Assembly (NCBI GenBank): GCA_964405685.1
Contig: CAYOOP010000011.1
Span: forward strand, 1 to 28,385
Reading direction: 5' to 3'
DNA length: 28,385 nt
Origin: CAYOOP01 sp964405685
GTDB taxonomy: Bacteria > Pseudomonadota > Alphaproteobacteria > Rickettsiales > SXRF01
Below, piece after piece: positions 16,501 through 22,417 of this stretch (positions are counted from its first letter, which is position 1; each line of letters opens with the position of its first letter). The translations under genes were made by a program, and so were the position numbers. A model generated the notes under the pieces. The model made no database searches and was not told the origin of the DNA. It saw only the letters and a list, made by a program, of their open reading frames with translations.

Positions 16501-19500
16501 CAAGATCACCATACGTTTTAGACTTGGCTTGTGCAATGATCGAGAGCGTCGCCGGGCTGATGACGAACGTGCTACCGGTGTAGGTAATATTGTAGTTCGA
16601 GGCCGCGAGCGAACCTTGGTTGATTCCGTAATTGCCGACGTTTTCACCGGCAGCGCGAGCTTGCGCGCCGGTTAATACAGCGGCAGTGTCGCCATTTTTA
16701 AATCCGGAGGCGGTGTAGGTCAGTGTCGGGTCCGCGTTACCATAGATCTTGCTTTGACCTGCGTTTGCGTTCACGACCAGGTTTGCCTTGTTGATCGTTA
16801 AGTTAGCGCCCGTGTAGCTGATCGTGTAATTAGAACCGGCTGCAAGCGTGTTTTTATTAATGGCATAAGAGCCCACATTTTCACCGGCATTGCGATTGAG
16901 TGCGCCCGTGATGATCGCAGCGGTGTCACCATTTTTGAAACCGCTTGCGGCATAGGTGAGCGCTGGATCCGCATCACCATAGGTTTTAGACTTGGCCGCA
17001 GCAATGATCGAGAGCGTTGCCGGGCTGATCGTTAAGTTAGCGCCCGTGTAGCTGATCGTATAATTAGAACCGGCTGAAAGCGTATTTTTATTGATCGCAT
17101 AGGCTCCGACGTTCTCGCCTGCGTTGCGGTTTAGGGCACCCGTGATGATAGCAGACGTGTCACCATTTTTGAAACCGCTTGCGGTGTAGGTGAGTGCTGG
17201 ATCAGCATCACCATAGGTTTTAGACTTGGCCGCTGCGACGATGGAGAGCGTCGCTGGGCTGATCGTTAAGTTAGCACCGGTATAGCTGATCGTATAATTA
17301 GAACCGGCTGAAAGTGTGTTTTTGTTGATGGCATACGCACCGACGTTTTCACCTGGGTTACGGTTTAGGGCACCTGTGATGATTGCAGCAGTGTCACCAT
17401 TTTTGAACCCACTTGCGGTGTAGGTGAGTGCTGGGTCCGCGTTACCGTAGGTTTTGGATTTGGCCGCTGCGATGATCGAGAGCGTCGCCGGTGATATAGT
17501 GAAGTTGGCAGGAACATAGTTGATGCGATAGTTTGAGTAGCCGTTACTCACTGCGGTCAATGTGCCCTTGCTGATTAAATAAGTGCCAACATTCTCGCCA
17601 GGAGCACGTGTCAAACTTCCGCTGAATACGGACGCTGCCGTATCACCCGCCTTGAGTGCGCTATAGGTATAGGTGAGCGCCGGATCCGCGTCCCCGTAGA
17701 TCTTGCCCTTAGCGTCCGCGGTTACTGTAAGATTTGTTACACCAGAAACAATGAGGCGCGCGGTGTCCAGCGTCGCTCCGCTTTCAGTTGTTTGCTGCGA
17801 GTCAATTACATTGCCAATATAATGCTGCTGTACAAGCGATGCATCGGCTACAGATTTGGGATCATTCCCACCAAGGGTAACATCACCATCGGTAGAGATA
17901 ATGGATACGTAGGTGGTGGAACGGTCTTGCTGATCTGCGACCGCATTAGCCTGCCCAAGCACCGAATTACCAATCGACAGGTTGTTTTTTGACTTCACCT
18001 CGACGCGGGTGTTGGCGTGGGTGGTTTTGTTAAGATCCTCCAGGCTTGCACCGCCTGGAGGTGCATAGGACGCGTACGAAGTCGCATTAATACCACCACC
18101 CAGCGTAACACTACCATTTGTAGCAAAGATTTTTGCGATGGTATCAGCGCTAATGTTAGCGCCCCCAAGAGTCGTCTTCTGTGCATCAGAGCTTAGGGCA
18201 ACGTTACCACCAACAGCAATATTGCCGGCAGTAGACGTCATATACAGCTCTGCCTTCGCATTATTATAGGGCTGATCGTAGTCTTGCCCCTGCACCGTCA
18301 CCCCACCAGTCACACTAATATTATTTACCGCTGTTAAGTCAGCTCTGGCGTTTCCTGGAATGGTTGCACTTAGAATGTCCAGATCAACCACCGATACATC
18401 GCCATTGATGGTCAGTGCATTATTGGAGTTTACGTTAAGCCGTAAATCGCCCCCCTGGTTTCTAAACGCTGTAAGATTGCGGGTGCTGATCGAACCACCA
18501 TTGGTCGTTGTCAGAGTGATGTTACCGCTAGTGCCACCGCCAGCACCCGTTTCAAGACTACCAATGTCAATACCGCCACTTTTAGCGGTCACCACAATAT
18601 TGCCGGTAGATGTTGAGATTTTGTCGTTCTTATCCAGAAATTCAACGCGTCCAGTCGTCCCCGTTGCGGTCAGCGAAATGCTTCCGCTTCCGCCTTGAAG
18701 GTTGTTATCCGCCAAATCTTCAAGCGTAACCAAATCCGTTGCCGTTAGCACGTAGCTGGTGCCACCCACGGAACCGGCTTGAATAGTGTTTTCAAAAATC
18801 GTATTGGCGGTGGTTGCGCCCGCGCCATTTTTGATATTCAGTGTTACCGGATCAATCAGGAACGTACCAGCAGAGCCCTTCGGTGCCGAGGCGTCCGCCG
18901 AACCACCGAGATAAATGTCTTTCGCTGCGGAGAGCTCAATGAACCCGCCGTCGCCGCCGTTGGCGCCACCGCGCGCTTTGAAATCACCATTGAAGCGGTT
19001 CTCGCGGTTCGCCCAGGTAATGATGGTACCACCATTGCCCGTACCTTCGGCGGTGTTGCCACCGTCTGCAGTGACCAAGGCACCTGCATCTACAGTAACA
19101 TTAGCAGCTTTTGCTAATGTGCCCTTACCACCTTGATCGCCACCGATTTTAATTGTGCCACCGTTGACGCCGGAGGCATCTACCGTGCCGGCAACGTGCA
19201 CATCGGCATCTGTGCCTGTCAGAGTGATTTCGCCGTTACGGTTTACAAGCCCTTGCGCGCGAATTTGACCGGTGGTGTTAATTGACGAGCTAATCACGTC
19301 GCTTGCAGCTGCTGCGGTCATCAGCACGCTGCCGCCATCGGCAATCAGCGAACCAGTATTTTCAGCAGAGATGGTGCGGTTTCCAGAAGCAGGTGCGTCG
19401 ACTGCAAAGCTGATCAATCCGTCACCGTAGAAATCAACACCAAATTTGTCGGCAGCTGCGAGCTGTACTTTCGAGAGATTGCCTTGAATCACACCGCTGT

Positions 19501-20083
19501 TGCGCACGGTTGGCGCCACGAGTGCGGCCAAACCTTCTTGTCCAACGGTAATGTGACCTCTGTTTTCAACCGCAGCGTTGGCTTTGCCCGCTTTGTCGAA
19601 ATTGAGCACTCTTTCGTTCATCGCCGCCTGGTCGCCCAGATCAGCGGAGGTCGCAATAAACCCAGCGGTATTGACGTTACCGCCCGCACCGATCAACACA
19701 CCGTTCGGGTTGATGATGACCACGCGTCCATTGGCAATCAGATTGCCATTGATCTGGCTGATTTGGTTGCTGGTCGTCACGCGGTTAACCGCCAAAGAGC
19801 CAGCGCCGGGTTGATAGAAATGCGTGGTTTCGCCGGCGTTAATGTCGAACGAACCCCAGTTGATAATCGCACGGTCGGAGGCTTGGTGAATTTGAAGCTC
19901 TGAAGGCGTATTGACAATCGTCGCCGAGCCGCCCACCACTACACCATCCGTCGGGTTTGCAAATGCCGATGTACCGAGCATAAGACCAAAAAGCAGGCCG
20001 CTGCCACACAGGCTTGTGTAGTTTTTCAGCGCCTTCTTAGGCGTGGATTTTTTGCTGCGAATGGGGTGGCGTCCGTGTGTCAT
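13595..20083 (-). CDS. Two-partner-secretion adhesin with 16 MBG repeats and a C-terminal cysteine pair
   Basis: A 2162-residue surface or secreted exoprotein (TpsA, filamentous-haemagglutinin type). The signal peptide has a long basic lead (residues 1-42, ending SAFA). The TPS domain follows (about 43-290) with VVIINPNGVLIGAGG, which the TpsB partner recognises. Then comes Gly/Asn/Thr-rich beta-helix sequence (to about 780). Residues 785-2040 hold 16 tandem MBG domains of about 78 residues (consensus KSKTYGDADPALTYTASGF), then a linker and tail. The tail has P-A-A-G at 2105-2108 and 2121-2124, and Cys2143 and Cys2153 nine residues apart, like the cysteine anchors of HMW1 and CdrA. The only other cysteine I see is in the signal region. 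A strong ribosome site (AGGAGA) and its own promoter precede it; tpsB is 108 bases upstream, on the same strand. Ligand unknown. Confidence 0.93.
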   Translation of the reverse strand: MTHGRHPIRSKKSTPKKALKNYTSLCGSGLLFGLMLGTSAFANPTDGVVVGGSATIVNTPSELQIHQASDRAIINWGSFDINAGETTHFYQPGAGSLAVNRVTTSNQISQINGNLIANGRVVIINPNGVLIGAGGNVNTAGFIATSADLGDQAAMNERVLNFDKAGKANAAVENRGHITVGQEGLAALVAPTVRNSGVIQGNLSKVQLAAADKFGVDFYGDGLISFAVDAPASGNRTISAENTGSLIADGGSVLMTAAAASDVISSSINTTGQIRAQGLVNRNGEITLTGTDADVHVAGTVDASGVNGGTIKIGGDQGGKGTLAKAANVTVDAGALVTADGGNTAEGTGNGGTIITWANRENRFNGDFKARGGANGGDGGFIELSAAKDIYLGGSADASAPKGSAGTFLIDPVTLNIKNGAGATTANTIFENTIQAGSVGGTSYVLTATDLVTLEDLADNNLQGGSGSISLTATGTTGRVEFLDKNDKISTSTGNIVVTAKSGGIDIGSLETGAGGGTSGNITLTTTNGGSISTRNLTAFRNQGGDLRLNVNSNNALTINGDVSVVDLDILSATIPGNARADLTAVNNISVTGGVTVQGQDYDQPYNNAKAELYMTSTAGNIAVGGNVALSSDAQKTTLGGANISADTIAKIFATNGSVTLGGGINATSYASYAPPGGASLEDLNKTTHANTRVEVKSKNNLSIGNSVLGQANAVADQQDRSTTYVSIISTDGDVTLGGNDPKSVADASLVQQHYIGNVIDSQQTTESGATLDTARLIVSGVTNLTVTADAKGKIYGDADPALTYTYSALKAGDTAASVFSGSLTRAPGENVGTYLISKGTLTAVSNGYSNYRINYVPANFTISPATLSIIAAAKSKTYGNADPALTYTASGFKNGDTAAIITGALNRNPGENVGAYAINKNTLSAGSNYTISYTGANLTISPATLSIVAAAKSKTYGDADPALTYTASGFKNGDTSAIITGALNRNAGENVGAYAINKNTLSAGSNYTISYTGANLTISPATLSIIAAAKSKTYGDADPALTYAASGFKNGDTAAIITGALNRNAGENVGSYAINKNTLAAGSNYTISYTGANLTINKANLVVNANAGQSKIYGNADPTLTYTASGFKNGDTAAVLTGAQARAAGENVGNYGINQGSLAASNYNITYTGSTFVISPATLSIIAQAKSKTYGDLDPALTYTVSGLKNGDTSAIITGALNRNPGENVGSYAINKNTLAAGSNYTISYTSANLTINPATLGLSVIADAKSKIYGDADPALTYTATGFKNGDTASIITGALVRTAGENVGVYTINKGTLAAANYTINYTPANFTISPATLSIIAAAKSKTYGDADPALTYAASGFKNGDTAAIITGALNRNAGENVGSYAINKNTLAAGSNYTISYTGANLTINKANLVVNANAGQGKTYGNADPALTYTASGFKNGDTAAVLTGAQARAAGQNVGNYAINQGSLAASNYNITYTGSTFVISPATLSIIADAKSKAFGDVDPALTYTVSGLKNGDTAAVITGALNRNPGESVGSYAINKNTLAAGSNYTITYTGANLTISQAVLNIIAQAKSKIYGDADPALTYTATGFKNGDTAATVLSGSLSRAAGQNVGSYAITQGSLVASNYAINYTGANLTITPATLSIIAAAKSKTYGDADPALTYTASGFKNGETSAIITGSLNRNVGENVGVYAINKNTLSAGSNYTIAYTGANLTINKALLNIAAQAKSKTYGDADPALTYTASGFKNGDTAAIITGALNRNAGENVGSYTINKNTLAAGGNYDVNYTSANLTINKALLNVNANSGQGKTYGDADPTLTFTTIGLKNGDTAGSALTGALARNPGQNVGAYAITQGSLDASNYTITYTGSTFAISPATLSIIADAKSKTYGSGDPSLTYAASGFKNGDTAAIITGGLNRDAGENVGAYGINKNTLAAGSNYTIAYTGANLTINPYSLTVAADAQTKVAGNPDPALTYTHGALQNGDTDAVFTGALERVPGETVAGSPYAIGQGTLSAGSNYTISYTGNVLTIGAAPITTTTLPGIVLDSIERPIISVADQAIIQNLSFEQFDVNGINTNVSIQGNLPGGTNPAALNAIAPAAGGGSSPQDLAKIEPAAGGNTPGQGSGSGAANADIQCGNDFLADKPCQAPGNASAI
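15831..16081 (-). repeat. 251-bp exact repeat, copy A (MBG unit 8)
   Basis: Identical base for base to 16770-17020, 939 bp away. The identity spans one MBG unit plus its edges, including silent positions, so this part of the array was copied or converted recently. Confidence 0.92.
16770..17020 (-). repeat. 251-bp exact repeat, copy B (MBG unit 4)
   Basis: The partner of 15831-16081. Sequence just outside both copies differs, so the exact match ends sharply at about one repeat length. Confidence 0.92.
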
Positions 20084-20133
20084 ACGTGTCTCCTGAAGTT
20101 TTTTTTCAATCTATAAAGCCTTAAAGAATCTAT

Positions 20134-20162
20134 AATGTATAAGAAACCATGAAGAGAGTCAA
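20134..20162 (-). promoter_or_regulatory. Promoter of the adhesin gene, between tpsB and tpsA
   Basis: On the minus strand TTGACT (20162-20157) and TACATT (20139-20134) are 17 bases apart in an AT-rich gap, and the predicted start is about 45 bases before the adhesin ATG. The adhesin can therefore probably be made independently of, and more than, its transporter. Confidence 0.55.
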
Positions 20163-20191
20163 TTGTTATTAATGTTTTGTTAATTGTTAAC

Positions 20192-21868
20192 TCAGAACCT
20201 CTTCAACAGGCTGAAAAATATACGATTATCGTCATTATTCTCCGAATTCACGTCACGCGTGAGCGGCGAGTCGTATTCCACATAACCCGAAATGTCGCGG
20301 GCAAGGTTGAAACGCACCCCCACACCAGCAGAGGCCAGCGATTCCTGCTTGGTTTCACCAGCGGCAATACTATCGTTCCACACTTTTCCCGCATCGTAGA
20401 ACACATAGAACTGATGCGTGCGGATGAAGTTATTGACAGGCGGGCGGCTGTAGCGCAATTCGATCGCACCGGCAACGCCGCTGTCACCAGTGATTTCACC
20501 GGCATCATACGCGCGGCCGAAATCCGGGCCGCCGATTGAAAATTCTTCCGAAGACAGCAAATTATCAGGCGAATACTGACCCGACGCCGACACTTGCAGC
20601 GCAAAGCTGCGGCCCAAATCCTGCACGCGCACTGCAGAAATATTAGTGCGTATAAAGTCCTGTTTCCCGTTGGTACGACTGCGGCCTGTGCCTTCATCCG
20701 TCGCACCGAGGCCTTTAATGCCCCGCGTCACTTGCAGATCCACATCGCTTACACCAGCGAGCGAGTCCGTAAAATCCAAATGGCCACCAACGCGGAACGA
20801 CCGCACACGGTCATACGCATTCTTAGTGCCAAGCAAATCGGTTTCCGAATTAAGCGCATTGAATCCACCAATCACATTCAGGTTGGTTTGGCGGCTGCGG
20901 ATGACAGGGTAATAGCCTTCAATATCAAACAAGCGGCTCTTGCCTTTTAGATCCAGCGCTTCGAGCTCTTCGCCCGGCTTCGTATCCGTAACCGCAAAAC
21001 GGCCTTTCAAACGGAAACCTTCGGTGCCGATTTCCTGTTCGTGCGTCAAATCGCCGTAGCGAAGTTCCTGACCATCGCTGCTTACAATGCCTCGCACTGT
21101 CGTACGATCATGCAGATTGAAGAGGGAGTTAAACGCGCCGACCATGGTGCCGCGATAGGGTCCCAAATAATCCGACCCGCGATTGTCGGCACTGACCGAA
21201 CCTTCGAACTTGTCTTCTTCGATGGTGATGATGAGCTCACCGCCGCCAGGCGTTGCGGACGGCTGCAACAAGCTACGCGCGGTAATACCGGGCAGATCGT
21301 CCAAGAGTAGCAAGTAGCGCTCAAGATCTTTCGCGTTCGACGGACCGGCGGTTTTGATTTTCTGTGCGATATTGTGAATCAGATTATTCGCATCGGTATA
21401 GGTGCCAATGATTTTCACATCCGTAATACGGCCTTCGATCGCTTTCAAATGCACCACACCACCTTCAATGTTTTGCGGCGATACGATGACTTTAGAAAAG
21501 AGATAGCCATTATCACGATAACGCTTGGTGAGTTTTTGTGCAATCTCGTTCAAATCCGCAAACGATACTGTTTTGCCAATATAGCCTTGCGCTGCTGCAT
21601 CCACATCGGCTTGCGTATAAATGGTCGAGCCGTCTAAAACCACACGCTGCAATACGAATATTTTTTCCTTGCTGAGCCCTTGGGTGGACTGTTCTTTACC
21701 AACCGACACAGAATCATCCAGCTTCGAAGCGGGGCGCTTTTCTTCCTCAAAATTGCGGATTACCACGCCCGGCTGCGCGCTTGAAGGTACGTTTGTTGCG
21801 TGAACGGCCGCACTCTGGCATAAGATCAATGCGATTAATGCGATAAAAAATGGTTTGTGTTTGAACAT
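20192..21868 (-). CDS. TpsB outer-membrane transporter (FhaC/ShlB family)
   Basis: A 558-residue outer-membrane protein that exports the TPS adhesin encoded just downstream. A signal peptide (MFKHKPFFIALIALILCQSA, cut near residue 25) is followed by two POTRA domains: the first at about 70-147 (ShlB-type; VLQRVVLDGSTIYTQADVD to LKAIEGRI), the second at about 148-218. A 16-strand-type barrel domain runs from about 220 to the end, with the conserved loop region GGPDFGRAYD (family motif GGxxxVRGY) and a terminal Phe. The start at 21868 is chosen because it gives a clean signal peptide and has GGTGGAG close before it; an upstream ATG would put 21 non-signal residues in front. It forms a tpsB-tpsA pair with a 108-base gap. 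Confidence 0.93.
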   Translation of the reverse strand: MFKHKPFFIALIALILCQSAAVHATNVPSSAQPGVVIRNFEEEKRPASKLDDSVSVGKEQSTQGLSKEKIFVLQRVVLDGSTIYTQADVDAAAQGYIGKTVSFADLNEIAQKLTKRYRDNGYLFSKVIVSPQNIEGGVVHLKAIEGRITDVKIIGTYTDANNLIHNIAQKIKTAGPSNAKDLERYLLLLDDLPGITARSLLQPSATPGGGELIITIEEDKFEGSVSADNRGSDYLGPYRGTMVGAFNSLFNLHDRTTVRGIVSSDGQELRYGDLTHEQEIGTEGFRLKGRFAVTDTKPGEELEALDLKGKSRLFDIEGYYPVIRSRQTNLNVIGGFNALNSETDLLGTKNAYDRVRSFRVGGHLDFTDSLAGVSDVDLQVTRGIKGLGATDEGTGRSRTNGKQDFIRTNISAVRVQDLGRSFALQVSASGQYSPDNLLSSEEFSIGGPDFGRAYDAGEITGDSGVAGAIELRYSRPPVNNFIRTHQFYVFYDAGKVWNDSIAAGETKQESLASAGVGVRFNLARDISGYVEYDSPLTRDVNSENNDDNRIFFSLLKRF

Positions 21869-22146
21869 ACGCTCCACCCGGGTTGATTTATGTGTAAAAG
21901 AACGGAAGCGTATAAACCAAATCCGAAGCATTTGCTACATTTATTTTAAGCTTTTCTTAATATGTGGATTTTGGACAAAGATAACCATCTCAATGGCATA
22001 GTGTTTTTTGACTTAAAATCGCATCACGTTCTATTAAGTCCACAGAAACGGAATTTTAGTATTTGGAGATATAGCAATGCCATGGCCCGTCTTCGCCCCT
22101 CGGGCTTCGCCGAGGTATCCGCTTCTCACGCTCCGGCGAAGGCGGA

Positions 22147-22160
22147 TGGTGATCCGGGCG
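22147..22160 (-). repeat. 14-bp copy of the tRNA-Lys 3' end
   Basis: TGGTGATCCGGGCG here equals 22273-22286, the CCA end and acceptor stem of tRNA-Lys (minus strand). The match stops on both sides. The two copies bracket the palindrome cluster 22163-22239. Confidence 0.7.
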
Positions 22161-22162
22161 CC

Positions 22163-22239
22163 GCGCATTCTTTAGAATGCGCTATTTTAATATAGGGGAA
22201 GCACAATCCCTTGGATTGTGCGGCGAACCCAAGGGTTCG
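22163..22239. repeat. Three tandem palindromes beside tRNA-Lys
   Basis: GCGCATTCT-TT-AGAATGCGC (22163-22182), GCACAATCC-CTT-GGATTGTGC (22201-22221) and CGAACCC-AA-GGGTTCG (22224-22239). The stems are 7-9 bp with loops of 2-3 bases and unrelated sequences, so the architecture rather than the sequence is shared. The very short loops suit DNA palindromes better than RNA hairpins. Confidence 0.85.
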
Positions 22240-22272
22240 ATTTCCGCCTTCGAAGTAGGAGAAATTAGAAAG

Positions 22273-22348
22273 TGGTGATCCGGGCGGGAATCGAACCCGC
22301 GACAACCTGATTAAAAGTCAGGTGCTCTACCGACTGAGCTACCGGATC
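22273..22348 (-). tRNA. trnK: tRNA-Lys (anticodon TTT)
   Basis: Complete cloverleaf on the minus strand: acceptor GATCCGG/CCGGATC, D-arm GCTC...GAGC, anticodon stem CCTGA/TCAGG with loop CTTTTAA (anticodon TTT), T-arm GCGGG/CCCGC with TTCGATT. The discriminator is A and CCA is encoded in the DNA. 73 bases plus CCA. Confidence 0.97.
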
Positions 22349-22417
22349 GCCTTACAACGGTTTTGCTGCTTATGGGCACAAAACGAGGTGGCAAGCAAAA
22401 GCAAATCGCACCTCTTG

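Larger units (their letters stand above)
13964..17731 (-). repeat. Array of 16 MBG-domain repeats (about 234 bp each)
   Basis: Sixteen in-frame units, mostly 78 codons (the first is 83), each with a YGDADPALTYTASG core, a GDTAAIITGAL middle and a NYTISYTGANLTI end. Units 4-7 correspond one by one to units 8-11, so a four-unit block has duplicated. Units 4 and 8 are identical in protein sequence. The outermost units (1 and 16) are the most divergent, as expected if internal units are homogenised by recombination. Confidence 0.93.
21869..22272. other. Intergenic region: AT-rich tpsB leader and repeat-derived half
   Basis: I see no gene here. The tpsB-proximal half (to about 22080) is AT-rich and should hold the tpsB promoter, though no clear -35/-10 pair stands out. 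The distal half is palindromic: GC-rich sequence at 22084-22145 with CTTCGCCG pairing with CGGCGAAG, then three tandem palindromes, then tRNA-Lys. A 77-codon open frame across the region is half repeat-derived and has no support. Confidence 0.6.

Noticed and set aside
15356..16647. Long open frames on both strands across the adhesin repeats
   Set aside because: They recur with the repeat period and are shadows of the biased repeat codons; they have no ribosome sites and no family features.
13964..17731. Regularly spaced repeats that could be taken for a CRISPR array
   Set aside because: The units are about 234 bp, in frame, and encode MBG domains; there are no short repeats with unique spacers and no cas genes.
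13964..17731. T-A-A-V matches to the LapG site pattern inside MBG units 5, 9 and 10
   Set aside because: They sit within the folded repeat core rather than a flexible linker, so they are unlikely cleavage sites.
21962..22195. A 77-codon open frame upstream of tRNA-Lys
   Set aside because: Its second half is translated palindromic repeat and tRNA-end sequence; there is no ribosome site.
22147..22286. Integrated prophage or island at tRNA-Lys
   Set aside because: The interval between the 14-bp repeats is only about 112 bases, with no integrase or other gene, so it is not a classical island.
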